A stretch of 14,597 bases of DNA from an uncultured Chloroflexota bacterium (GCA_913052545.1 CAJXEF010000039.1:1-14597); one strand, 5' to 3'; shown: positions 6,888 to 14,397, numbered from the stretch's first letter. The notes: generated by a model not told the origin, from the sequence alone. Numbers and translations are program-made.

Positions 6888-7871
6888 ATGAGAGCGGCTG
6901 TGATAACGGAACCAGGTGGCCCGGATGTTTTAAGAATAATGGATGTCGCAGATCCGAGCCCTGGTCCTGAGGATATCCTGATTGATGTGAAAGCATCGGC
7001 ACTTAATCGAGCTGATACTATTCAACGTCAAGGAGGTTACCCTGCCCCGCCCGGTAGCCCATCCGATATACCGGGCTTAGAATTTTCAGGAATAGTCCTT
7101 GAGTTAGGCGAAAGGGTTACTGGGATGCAGCAAGGAGACAGGGTTTTTGGGTTACTTGGCGGGGGAGGATATGCGACTAGGGTAATTACCCATCACCGCA
7201 TGGCTATCCCTATGCCGGATTCATGGGGTTTTATACAAGCAGCGGCTACACCAGAAGTGTATTTTACCGCTTATGATGCACTGTTCAACCGTGCAAATTT
7301 GCAAATGGGAGAAAGTGTTTTGGTACATGCAGCTGGGAGTGGAGTAGGTACAGCTGCCGTGCAATTAGCTCATCATGCAGGGGCTTTCGTCTATGGCACT
7401 GCAGGTTCAAACGAGAAACTTTCTGCAGCTTTAGAACTAGGAATGGATGTGGGAATTAACTACCATGATCAAGATTTTTCTTTGGTAATCAAAGAAAAGA
7501 CAGCTGGGACAGGGGTAGACGTATTGATAGATTTCATCGGAGGCCCTTACTGGAACCAAAACATAGAATCTATGGCAGTATTGGGTAGGCTGGTTGAAGT
7601 GGGTCTCATGGGAGGCGGTCAAGTAGAGGTCGACTTGAGACAACTGATGGCTAAACGATTACAAGTGTGTGGAACTGGATTGAGAGGTAGATCAATTGAA
7701 GAAAAGCTCATGGTTACCGCACAATTTAAAAGACATGTTTTACCTCATTTAATTAAGGGGACTATGAAACCCGTTGTTGATCGATCTTATGATTTGGAAG
7801 AGGTAGCCGATGCGCATCGTTACATGGAAACGAACGCTAATTTTGGTAAAATAGTATTGACTATGGGGTAG
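6888..7871 (+). CDS. NAD(P)H quinone oxidoreductase, PIG3/TP53I3 type (MDR superfamily)
   Basis: A 327-residue zinc-free medium-chain dehydrogenase/reductase. ASALNRADTIQRQGGYPAPPG (36-56, shown as ASALNRADTIQRQGG then YPAPPG) and IPGLEFSG (61-68) match the PIG3-type quinone oxidoreductases closely, as do FIGGPYWNQNIESMA (216-230), GLMGGG and the C-terminal DAHRYMETNANFGKIVL. The NADPH-binding loop AAGSGVGTAAVQLA is at 148-161. No catalytic or structural zinc cysteines are present. Such enzymes reduce quinones or enones using NADPH in the cytoplasm. AGGA with an eight-base spacer supports the ATG. It is 77 bases after the CoA-transferase and about 70 before a small gene with a strong ribosome binding site. 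In this neighbourhood it may reduce an alpha,beta-unsaturated ketone or quinone intermediate, which is inference. Confidence 0.92.
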   Translation: MRAAVITEPGGPDVLRIMDVADPSPGPEDILIDVKASALNRADTIQRQGGYPAPPGSPSDIPGLEFSGIVLELGERVTGMQQGDRVFGLLGGGGYATRVITHHRMAIPMPDSWGFIQAAATPEVYFTAYDALFNRANLQMGESVLVHAAGSGVGTAAVQLAHHAGAFVYGTAGSNEKLSAALELGMDVGINYHDQDFSLVIKEKTAGTGVDVLIDFIGGPYWNQNIESMAVLGRLVEVGLMGGGQVEVDLRQLMAKRLQVCGTGLRGRSIEEKLMVTAQFKRHVLPHLIKGTMKPVVDRSYDLEEVADAHRYMETNANFGKIVLTMG

Positions 7872-7942
7872 CAATAGCCATTCTTTTAATTCACGATATT
7901 AGGAAGGATACACGTCCGATAAAGTTGTTAATGAGGTGATGT

Positions 7943-8116
7943 ATGGCCAAGAGAGCCCAACCGATCAGAGAAGATCATCTAGAACGGCAAGAAACTACAG
8001 CAGAACTTAGAGAACGGATCCGTGTGCTTTTCAAATTGAGTAAAACACCTGATGACAGGACCGTAAAATCGTTGTTAAGCAGGCTTGAGAAATACAAGAA
8101 GACAGGATATGTCTAG
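7943..8116 (+). CDS. Small charged hypothetical protein, 57 residues
   Basis: A short frame beginning MAKRAQPIREDHLERQE, with no family I recognise. It is rich in Arg, Lys and Glu, predicted largely helical, with EDHLERQETTAELRERIRVL in the first half and TVKSLLSRLEKYKKTGYV at the end, and no hydrophobic segment. The start is well supported: GAGGTGAT (7933-7940) is a near-perfect anti-16S match and the ATG is six bases after GAGG. A competing ATG at 7939 is out of frame and closes after about two dozen codons. Codon use looks like that of its neighbours. It lies 71 bases after the quinone oxidoreductase and 93 before the NHL propeller. A helical accessory or nucleic-acid-binding protein would fit the charge pattern, but nothing shows a function. 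Confidence 0.65.
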   Translation: MAKRAQPIREDHLERQETTAELRERIRVLFKLSKTPDDRTVKSLLSRLEKYKKTGYV

Positions 8117-8209
8117 GTTCTGATTATCATAAATTAAAGCTAAAAAGTGATGATCGATTGGGCCTACGGAAGAATGAATCGAAATCCCTTGTAAAGGAAA
8201 GGAGATAAT

Positions 8210-9088
8210 ATGGCTACTATTAAGACTGACAAATACGATTATGAATTAATCCAGAGTTGGGGAAATTTGCCAGATGGCATGACTTTTGGAGTAGTAAGTT
8301 CTGTAGCATCTGACTCACAGAACAGGGTCTATGTTTATCAAAGAAAGGACCCCCCGATTGTAGTATTGGATTCAGATGGTAATTATTTAAATTCATGGGG
8401 GATAAGTGCCTTCAATCTCCCTCACGGATTTTGTATAGTGGATGATGTCATCTACCTGACGGATAGAGAAGACTCCGTATGTTTGAAATATACCTTAGAC
8501 GGAAAACCACTAATGGTTCTTGGAGATAGGGGGATCCATTCGGACACTGGCTGTGAGGAACCAGGGGAGCTAGTACCCCGAGCAGCCGGGCCGTTTAACT
8601 ACCCCTCTGAAATGTATCCGGCCCCTTCGGGTGATTTGTACGTATCGGATGGTTATCGAAACAGCCGAATTCATCGCTTCTCAGGAGAGGGAAGATATAT
8701 AACATCCTGGGGAATACCGGGGAAGGGTGGACCTGGAGAATTTCACCTGCCACATAGCCTGCTCGTAGATGAAGAGGGGCTGGTCTACGTATGCGATAGA
8801 GAAAATAACAGGATTCAAATTTTCACTCCCGAAGGCGAATTCATCACTATGTGGTCTGACATGACAAGACCAAACGATATATCTCAATCTGTGGATGGAG
8901 ACTTTTATATCGCGGAGTCCACGTTTGAAGGGTCGACTCCTAGGATCAGTGTCAGAGACAAACAGGGCAAAATATTGTCTTCCTGGGAATCCAGGCAAGC
9001 CCATGGCCTGTGGGTGGATAAACAGGATAGTGTTTATCTGGCCTTGCCTGGAGCCCAAAGCGTCGACAAATACATAAGACAAAATTAA
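8210..9088 (+). CDS. NHL-repeat beta-propeller, peptidyl-alpha-hydroxyglycine amidating lyase-like
   Basis: A 292-residue protein made of about six NHL-type blades. The clearest runs from GGPGEFHLPHSLLVDEE (173-189) through LVYVCDRENNRIQIF (191-205) to TPEGEFITMW (206-215); others are near 35-65, 70-105, 133-168, 220-260 and 264-290. YPSEMYPAPSGDLYVSDGY (131-149) and the His-Arg pattern of the blades are what bacterial proteins labelled peptidyl-alpha-hydroxyglycine alpha-amidating lyase-like show. Unlike the eukaryotic enzyme, which is secretory, no signal peptide or lipobox is present, so it is probably cytoplasmic. A lactonase/gluconolactonase-like role is another option for a six-bladed propeller, but I do not see a matching metal site. 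AGGAG ends five bases before the ATG. It precedes the second monooxygenase by 108 bases and may act on its product. Confidence 0.85.
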   Translation: MATIKTDKYDYELIQSWGNLPDGMTFGVVSSVASDSQNRVYVYQRKDPPIVVLDSDGNYLNSWGISAFNLPHGFCIVDDVIYLTDREDSVCLKYTLDGKPLMVLGDRGIHSDTGCEEPGELVPRAAGPFNYPSEMYPAPSGDLYVSDGYRNSRIHRFSGEGRYITSWGIPGKGGPGEFHLPHSLLVDEEGLVYVCDRENNRIQIFTPEGEFITMWSDMTRPNDISQSVDGDFYIAESTFEGSTPRISVRDKQGKILSSWESRQAHGLWVDKQDSVYLALPGAQSVDKYIRQN

Positions 9089-9196
9089 ATGGGTCTTGAA
9101 TTCTTGTTATCCGGTTGGTTCCATTATTAAGTTGCTTATCATTACAGACAGGGCAAATATGGTCATTGGAAGCTACTTTACTTGAGAATAATGTAA

Positions 9197-10246
9197 ATGA
9201 AATTCGCTCTTTTTATTTTAGCATCGTGGGTCGAGGAAGATCCCGGAGAACAAAGCAGGATTTATGGTGAGGCTTTGGATCAGGTCCAATATGCAGAGGA
9301 ACTGGGATTCGATTCGGTTTGGGTGGCTGAACACCATTCTAGTAGGTACGGGATATTTCCATCATTGATGCCAATAGTTAATTATTTAGCTGCCAAGACC
9401 AAACGCATACGGATTGGTACAGGGGTTAGTGTATTACCCTTCCATAACCCTATTTTTCTGGCTGAGGAAAGCGCAATGATGGACCTGCTCAGCCACGGTA
9501 GGCTTGAGTTTGGTGTTGGACGGGGATCTGCAAATTATGAGTACGGCAACTTTAATATAGATTTTGACTCGAGGAACAAGCGTTTCCAAGAATCATTAGA
9601 TATGATCTTAGGCCTTTGGACCAAGCGAGGTTTTTCATATCAGGGAGAGTATTATCAGGCTAAAGATGTCACTATCGCTCCATCGCCAATCCAAAAACCC
9701 CATCCCCCTGTTTTCCTGGCTGTATCCCGAACCGCAGCCAGTGTAGATATGGCGGTTTCTAGGGATCTACCTATTTTAACCAGTTTCTCAACTCCGGAGG
9801 CTGACAATCTAGCTCTTTTTGACTTGTATTCAGAACGCTGCAAAACTGCTGGTATGTTAGACAGGCGTGATAGCATGCCCTTTTTCAGATTTGTGTACTT
9901 ATCCGACAATGAGAATGAAGCTAAGGAATATCCTAGGAATGCATTAACCTGGGTAAGGGACCTTGCCACTTATAGACGGACGTTAGGCTGGGGCAATGAG
10001 ATAGATGTTGATTTGGATGAATGGAAAACCGTACGCACTGAAATTCCGAGTAGCTATGAATCAGAACTTAAAAATACTACTTATTTTATGACTCCTGAAC
10101 AATGCGTTGAACGTATAGAGTTCTTACAGAAGGAACATGGTGTCGGTTACTTTGGGGCTAGTATGTCATTTGGTACTATGGAACACGCGCGAGTCATGAA
10201 ATCTATGGAACTATTTGCGCGAGATGTAATGCCTAAATTCCGGTAG
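9197..10246 (+). CDS. LLM class flavin monooxygenase, close in pattern to luciferase alpha chain
   Basis: A 349-residue TIM-barrel flavin monooxygenase that follows the bacterial luciferase alpha subunit over its whole length. MKFALFILAS opens as MKFGNFLLTY does in LuxA; VWVAEHHSSRYG (41-52) aligns with VWLLEHHFTEFG, placing His46 at the LuxA catalytic His44 position. PIVNYLAAKTKRIRIGTGVSV-like and LPFHNPIFLAEESAMMDLLS segments, GRLEFGVGRG (the flavin phosphate region) and MTPEQCVERIEFLQ near the C-terminus all correspond. No LuxB partner is present, so light emission is not expected; a homodimeric oxygenase on an aldehyde- or ketone-like substrate is more likely, using FMNH2 or F420H2. The ATG is used despite a weak ribosome binding site. 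It converges with the TPR gene, whose stop is only eight bases away. It is distinct from the paralogue at 2305. Confidence 0.93.
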   Translation: MKFALFILASWVEEDPGEQSRIYGEALDQVQYAEELGFDSVWVAEHHSSRYGIFPSLMPIVNYLAAKTKRIRIGTGVSVLPFHNPIFLAEESAMMDLLSHGRLEFGVGRGSANYEYGNFNIDFDSRNKRFQESLDMILGLWTKRGFSYQGEYYQAKDVTIAPSPIQKPHPPVFLAVSRTAASVDMAVSRDLPILTSFSTPEADNLALFDLYSERCKTAGMLDRRDSMPFFRFVYLSDNENEAKEYPRNALTWVRDLATYRRTLGWGNEIDVDLDEWKTVRTEIPSSYESELKNTTYFMTPEQCVERIEFLQKEHGVGYFGASMSFGTMEHARVMKSMELFARDVMPKFR

Positions 10247-10254
10247 GTTGTAGT

Positions 10255-10785
10255 CTAAGCTTGTTCATTAAGACGTCTTGCCAGCTCAAAATCGGCATCG
10301 GCGTTGTTGTGTTGCCTGAGTTGGGCGTAGACTTCACCTCGATATCTATAATTTGATGCGTCAGTTGGAGCCAATTCTATAGCTTTCCCAAAATCCAATA
10401 TAGCCGCTGGGTATTCCTCCATCTCCACATTAGAATGGCCACGGGCCACGTAATAACTAGGTTCTGTAGGGACTAATGAAATGGCTTTGTCATAGTCTGG
10501 GATCGCATCGTAATGTCTGCCAAGTTGAGTGTATATGTCGGCACGCCCAAAATAGTAATCAGGATCATTGGGGTCTAATGTTATTGCGTGACCTAGGTCT
10601 CGTAGAGCTTCACCACTTTGTGACAAGATGAAGAAAGCATTGCCCCTTTGGAAGTATGCAAGATCGAAATAAGGATCTAGTTGTATTGCTTTAGTATATT
10701 CTTCGATCGCGAGTCCAAATTCACCTTGAATATAATAATCGTATCCCTGCTGTGAATGGCCATCAGCGTCTGGGTTCAGAGTCAT
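10255..10785 (-). CDS. Tetratricopeptide-repeat protein
   Basis: A 176-residue protein composed almost entirely of five TPR units of 34 residues, beginning near residues 9, 43, 77, 111 and 145. Each shows the W/Y-x-x-G-Y/A-F-P pattern, for example AIEEYTKAIQLDP (26-38), DAIPDYDKAISLVP (92-105) and AAILDFGKAIELAP (126-139). It has no signal peptide or transmembrane segment, so it is a cytoplasmic scaffold for protein-protein contact; the partner is unknown. The start is supported by AAGGGAG with a six-base spacer. It is 191 bases downstream of the MmgE/PrpD gene in the same direction, so it may be the last gene of that transcript, and it converges with the monooxygenase on the other strand. 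TPR proteins are common, and nothing here points to a specific pathway. Confidence 0.9.
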   Translation of the reverse strand: MTLNPDADGHSQQGYDYYIQGEFGLAIEEYTKAIQLDPYFDLAYFQRGNAFFILSQSGEALRDLGHAITLDPNDPDYYFGRADIYTQLGRHYDAIPDYDKAISLVPTEPSYYVARGHSNVEMEEYPAAILDFGKAIELAPTDASNYRYRGEVYAQLRQHNNADADFELARRLNEQA

Positions 10786-10976
10786 TGTGCACTCCCTTGT
10801 ATGATGATTCGATCACTTCGTTGAAGGGTATTTGCATAGAACCAACTGGGTGATTAGAATTCCGAACATTATTAATCAATTGGATGAATTAAAGTAACCT
10901 GTAGGAGATGGATTTATCGTATTCCTGACAACAAATATAATTGTACTTTTTAGAGTTTAGAGGTGTCCGGTCTCGA

Positions 10977-12377
10977 TCAGGTTTGCTTTAAAGTCAGTGA
11001 GATGAGTTTATCGGCCTTCTCGTGGTGGTCGAGTTCTCTGCAAGTGGTGATGATCTCTTCGAACTGAGCTGCAGGAATCGGTAGACCCGGGATAACATCT
11101 CTAATCCGACGTGCCTCCTCTTCGAAATCCCACATAAACTCTCGGCCAGTGGATTGCTTAGTGTAGCTATTCCCATCCTTCGTATATATAGTAATTCTGG
11201 GGCCAAAGAGTGTCATTTCATGGGATGGTATAAGCGTTACTCGATTCATCAGTTCTAGAACTTCTGGAGGATCATCATTGCCGGTTGAGGATGCGAACTG
11301 ATCGTTTAGTACTGGGAACCCTCGTTGTACAACGCCGTAAGCGGAATGGTATGCAGTGCTTCCCTTACCTTTGCCGATGTCTTCCCGACGGCTAGGAAAT
11401 GCTGGACTAGGGTATTGAGTTTCGAGCCAATTCACGACCGCCTCAACTCTGTCTACGTCTTCGTATTTGATATCGTGTTCTGCGCATAGCTGTGCCGTTA
11501 CGTCAACATGTGCAATGTTATAACCTGCAGTTGAGTAGATCCGATAGAGCGTTTCCAAAAACATCCAGTCTTTCCCTAACTCTGATGTAATTTTATCTAG
11601 ACTAGCCTGGTTAGCCCCAACGAAGCTATGTGAAAGCTGTCCTTTATTATTGCCGGCGTATGCGTGATAGAAACCCGCATCGCCCTCCAGGACAGTCTCA
11701 CCGCCTACATGCCCTTGCTGGGCTAAGGCTACCGCTAGCATAGCGTTTCGAACCGCGGCCCCCTCGCGTAAAGCTTTCCCACCGCTTCGAGGGCCTTCCA
11801 GATTACCGGCTGCCAGGTGGACGCAGAGTGCAATGGTGCTATTTACCTGGTCTTCGTTCAATTTTAAAAGTTTTGCTGCAGCGATAGCAGGTCCGAATAT
11901 TCCAAAAACTGGACCGGCATGGAATCCACGTGCCATTACTGTAGGTATGAAGTCAGCAGCTAATCTTTCCATGACTTCGTATCCAGCAGCAAGGCCTGTT
12001 AGAAATTCCTTGCCGGAAGCACCGGAGGTTTCGGCTGCAACGAATGTACCGGGAACTATACTTGTGCCTGGATGAGTGAGCATACGGAAAGAATCTAGTT
12101 TCCCTCCAGCCATGGCCATCTCAGAATTGGTAAATGCTGCACCGCCTTTTGTGATGGTGTTTCCGTGTACCATGACAGTGGCGCCGGTTTTAACGCCGGC
12201 TTCTTCAGAAGTCATGAGCTGTACGGCCTGTTGACCTCCGGGTAGTTGAGATCCTAGAAGCACTGATGCCAGACTATGAAGAGTGACTCCCTTGGCACGG
12301 TCGATCACTGCTTCAGGCAGATCATCATACTTGAGTCCGACCACCCATTGTGCGAGTGTACGACTGAGAGAGGCCAT
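10977..12377 (-). CDS. MmgE/PrpD family protein (2-methylcitrate dehydratase-like)
   Basis: A 466-residue protein of the usual MmgE/PrpD length. The helical N-terminal domain contains VIDRAKGVTLHSLASVLLGS, then HGNTITKGGAAFTNSEMAMA (71-90) and THPGTSIVPGTFVAAE (101-116), matching the HPg-xxxxPA segment. GYEVMERL (132-139), GFHAGPVFGIFGPAIAAAKL (151-170), KALREGAAVRNAMLAVALA (201-219) and TVLEGDAGF (228-236) follow in family order. The usual LDFDDTH active-site block is changed to GGKLDSFRMLTHPG. Members dehydrate 2-methylcitrate, isomerise cis-aconitate or act on other hydroxy acids, so substrate is open; no other methylcitrate-cycle gene is present. The start has AAAGGAGAT with a five-base spacer, the best ribosome site in the window. 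It lies 95 bases downstream of an alpha/beta hydrolase gene. Confidence 0.93.
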   Translation of the reverse strand: MASLSRTLAQWVVGLKYDDLPEAVIDRAKGVTLHSLASVLLGSQLPGGQQAVQLMTSEEAGVKTGATVMVHGNTITKGGAAFTNSEMAMAGGKLDSFRMLTHPGTSIVPGTFVAAETSGASGKEFLTGLAAGYEVMERLAADFIPTVMARGFHAGPVFGIFGPAIAAAKLLKLNEDQVNSTIALCVHLAAGNLEGPRSGGKALREGAAVRNAMLAVALAQQGHVGGETVLEGDAGFYHAYAGNNKGQLSHSFVGANQASLDKITSELGKDWMFLETLYRIYSTAGYNIAHVDVTAQLCAEHDIKYEDVDRVEAVVNWLETQYPSPAFPSRREDIGKGKGSTAYHSAYGVVQRGFPVLNDQFASSTGNDDPPEVLELMNRVTLIPSHEMTLFGPRITIYTKDGNSYTKQSTGREFMWDFEEEARRIRDVIPGLPIPAAQFEEIITTCRELDHHEKADKLISLTLKQT

Positions 12378-12472
12378 TTGTATCTCCTTTGTTGATAAAA
12401 GTTAAATTTGGTTCAGGTCTAATTTTCGTATTGACATAAATTGGGAGATGCTTGGTAATGTGACACCGTGTT

Positions 12473-13249
12473 TTATACTTTAGTAGAAGTGACTCCCTTC
12501 AAAAATTTGAGTATAAATGGGAGAGATTCGTCGCTGGCACGGGACGCTTGGCCGTGGTCAAGCCCTGGCAAAGGAACGAATTCGGCATTGGGGATCATAG
12601 ACGCAGCAGCTTTAGCAGAGGGGAAAAATCCGTCGGAATCCCCGCAGTAAATTAAACATGGTATATCAAGCTTTGCAATGGCTTGCTCAACGTCCTCTGT
12701 TCCTATTGGTGCAATAGTAGCGGCTATCAAAGCTTGTGGGTCGTTTGCCAAAAGCCGATCCTTTCGCCATTGCTCCATTTTGCCTTCTTTAGCTTCCATT
12801 CCTTCTACATAACTTGACATACCTTTCTCTAGAGCTGATATGCGATCTTGGGGAGGAACATCTGTATTTGCAATATGGGCTCCCATACCGCCAATGATGA
12901 ACGATCCAAAGCGGTCTAAAGCGTGCAAGATTAATCCAAATCCAATCCTGCCACCCATGGAGTAACCCAGGTAATTAGCTTTCTCTATGCCAAGATGATC
13001 CATGACGGTGGTAATATCACTGACTCTGAGTTTAAGTTCGTATTCTTGAGGATCATGGGGTTTCGAACTTTGACCGTGTCCTCTGGCGTCTATGAGTATC
13101 AATTTATAAAATTTTCGCAGCTCATTTACAAACCCATAGTCGTACCAGTTCCTTAAGCTGCCGGTTAGACCGTGTTGCATAACTAATATAGGGCCGTCAC
13201 CTTCTATGTGATAATGAATTTTAATGTCATTATTGTCTGCGAATGGCAT
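12473..13249 (-). CDS. Alpha/beta fold hydrolase, canonical triad
   Basis: A 258-residue alpha/beta hydrolase with all expected landmarks: the oxyanion strand LVMQHGLTGSLRNW (22-35), DARGHGQSSKP (54-64), the nucleophile elbow YLGYSMGGRIG (93-103) with Ser97, the acid in YCGDSDGFFP (201-210, Asp206 or Asp204), and the base in GLDHGQASR (229-237), His232. There is no signal sequence. It resembles 3-oxoadipate enol-lactonase-like and ring-fission-product hydrolases in overall pattern, but substrate cannot be assigned from sequence. It is the second gene of a minus-strand group: 74 bases after the ABM-like gene and 95 before MmgE/PrpD. It is much more conventional than the hydrolase at 3457. Ribosome binding is moderate (AAAGGGG). 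Confidence 0.92.
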   Translation of the reverse strand: MPFADNNDIKIHYHIEGDGPILVMQHGLTGSLRNWYDYGFVNELRKFYKLILIDARGHGQSSKPHDPQEYELKLRVSDITTVMDHLGIEKANYLGYSMGGRIGFGLILHALDRFGSFIIGGMGAHIANTDVPPQDRISALEKGMSSYVEGMEAKEGKMEQWRKDRLLANDPQALIAATIAPIGTEDVEQAIAKLDIPCLIYCGDSDGFFPSAKAAASMIPNAEFVPLPGLDHGQASRASDESLPFILKFLKGVTSTKV

Positions 13250-13323
13250 TTGTGGACCCCTTTTAGAAATATATTAAGATCACGCTGTATTTAAATGAGG
13301 ACTTTGTGTATCACGGGTATTAT

Positions 13324-13614
13324 TTACGCGTTTATATGTAATATAGCTGGCCCTTCGGTAACATCAGGTGGGGTTGCTTTTGTGGAACAATTTTGGCCTA
13401 TAAATTCGGCCGCCACTTTTACAGACTCGTCCGCAGAAACCTTGGTTTCACAAACTGTAATGGAGGTTCCACCGTCTGAAGTTCTGAGGAGTGTATAGGT
13501 TATTACCCCTGAAATCGAGCGGATTGTCTCTTCTATTCCAGCTAACAGTCCTTCGAGTTCATCAAAGAGTTGTGAAGCTTCGCTACCGGAATAGTTTCGG
13601 ACAACTGCATGCAT
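13324..13614 (-). CDS. Small ABM-like protein (dimeric alpha/beta barrel type)
   Basis: A 96-residue protein beginning MHAVVRNYSGSEASQLFDEL, with ISGVITYTLLRTSDGG (34-49), SITVCETK (51-58) and ADESVKVAAEFI (61-72). This is the pattern of small ferredoxin-like proteins related to antibiotic biosynthesis monooxygenase (ABM) domains, which are often annotated hypothetical. No signal peptide. The frame stays open for 66 more codons upstream, to 13812, but the start chosen here has AGGAGG (13620-13625) with a five-base spacer. The protein also begins exactly where the family does, and the upstream stretch lacks recognisable protein features. It is first in the minus-strand group followed by the alpha/beta hydrolase, MmgE/PrpD and TPR genes, and divergent from the PPOX gene. 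Function is unknown; monooxygenase or heme-related roles are guesses. Confidence 0.78.
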   Translation of the reverse strand: MHAVVRNYSGSEASQLFDELEGLLAGIEETIRSISGVITYTLLRTSDGGTSITVCETKVSADESVKVAAEFIGQNCSTKATPPDVTEGPAILHINA

Positions 13615-13794
13615 GAGGGCCTCCTGAGATTCTGAGTTAGATTTTATATTGGATGAATTATGCCACATCCAACTCGGATCCGCGATTGCATTATCGTCAG
13701 CCAAATTGCTAGAAATCTGACAAATACATCCTGTGGTACCCAGTGATGGGATAGTTAGTGGGATGGAAATACCGAATGTATGGAGATGATTATT

Positions 13795-13800
13795 TATAAT
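13795..13800 (+). promoter_or_regulatory. Perfect -10 hexamer for the PPOX-type gene
   Basis: TATAAT is an exact -10 match with no convincing -35 at 16-18 bases (CCGAAT at 17). If used, transcription would start near 13807 and the 14-bp dyad at 13821-13857 would lie just downstream of the start, where a bound protein could block polymerase. The same AT-rich stretch could serve the opposite direction. Confidence 0.35.
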
Positions 13801-13820
13801 CGACATAGTCACATGCTGGG

Positions 13821-13857
13821 GTTAAACTACTGATTTGGCAGGCATCAGCGGTTTAAC
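13821..13857. promoter_or_regulatory. Large hyphenated dyad in the divergent intergenic region
   Basis: Arms of 14 bases (13821-13834 and 13844-13857) match at 12 of 14 positions around a nine-base centre TTGGCAGGC; the outer seven, GTTAAAC and GTTTAAC, are perfect. It lies 21 bases before the chosen PPOX start and between the divergent ABM-like and PPOX genes, an arrangement typical of an operator bound by a dimeric regulator. It has no T run, so it is not a terminator for either strand. Confidence 0.5.
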
Positions 13858-13878
13858 AACCGAGTAATGAGGGATGCT

Positions 13879-14298
13879 ATGATAAAGATTACAGAGGAAA
13901 TGAAAACCGCCCTTTCCACAGCGTTATCTGATGGGTTCGCTCCTCTTGTAGGAACTGCGTCAGGGGTAGGATGGCCGCAGATCAGTCCCAAGGGCAGCGT
14001 AATGGTATACGATGTCGAAACTTTGGCTTACTGGGAACGTGCCAAGCGGTCTGCCATGGAGAATCTAACGGACAATCCCAGAGTAGTTATTTACTATAGT
14101 AATCCGGTTACTCGAGTCCGTTGGCGATTTTATGGAATTGCCAAGATATACGAGGAAGGTCCTATAAGAGAAGATGTCATGAACAAGACTGTACAGGCAG
14201 AACTAGATCGTGACCCCGATCGATTAGGCGTAGCCGTATTGGTTTCGGTTGAAACTATAGGGGAACTTTCTGGACATATTCTTCAGCAGAAGGATTGA
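13879..14298 (+). CDS. Pyridoxamine 5'-phosphate oxidase-type split-barrel protein
   Basis: A 139-residue protein with the PPOX/FMN-binding split-barrel pattern: ALSDGFAPLVGTASGVGWPQ (15-34), ISPKGSVMVYDVETLAYWER (35-54), NLTDNPRVVIYYSNP (62-76) and VRWRFYGIAKIYEEG (80-94). It is shorter than the true pdxH enzyme and resembles flavin- or F420-binding members that bind cofactor or reduce small molecules. The ATG at 13879 is preferred over the in-frame ATG at 13867 because GAGGG ends five bases before it; four more residues would be added otherwise. It is divergent from the ABM-like gene and followed by a strong terminator at 14398, so it is probably a single-gene transcript controlled from the shared dyad. 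A link to the monooxygenases through flavin is possible but not shown. Confidence 0.85.
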   Translation: MIKITEEMKTALSTALSDGFAPLVGTASGVGWPQISPKGSVMVYDVETLAYWERAKRSAMENLTDNPRVVIYYSNPVTRVRWRFYGIAKIYEEGPIREDVMNKTVQAELDRDPDRLGVAVLVSVETIGELSGHILQQKD

Positions 14299-14397
14299 AA
14301 CAAGTTACGGGATTGACACGCCGCCACACGAGATATCCCAATGATTAACTTAATAGGGATATAAAGGGTTTCTACATCCCTGATTTATACTTACAAA

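Noticed and set aside
12431..12459. TTGACA with 17 bases and GGTAAT on the plus strand
   Set aside because: It would run into the 3' end of the minus-strand hydrolase gene, and only the -35 is good; antisense transcription is not supported by anything else.
13725..13745. TGGTACC near a stem-like context, resembling the T-box TGGNACC signature
   Set aside because: GGTACC is a plain palindrome, there is no specifier stem or antiterminator layout, and the downstream gene is not an aminoacyl-tRNA synthetase or amino-acid gene.
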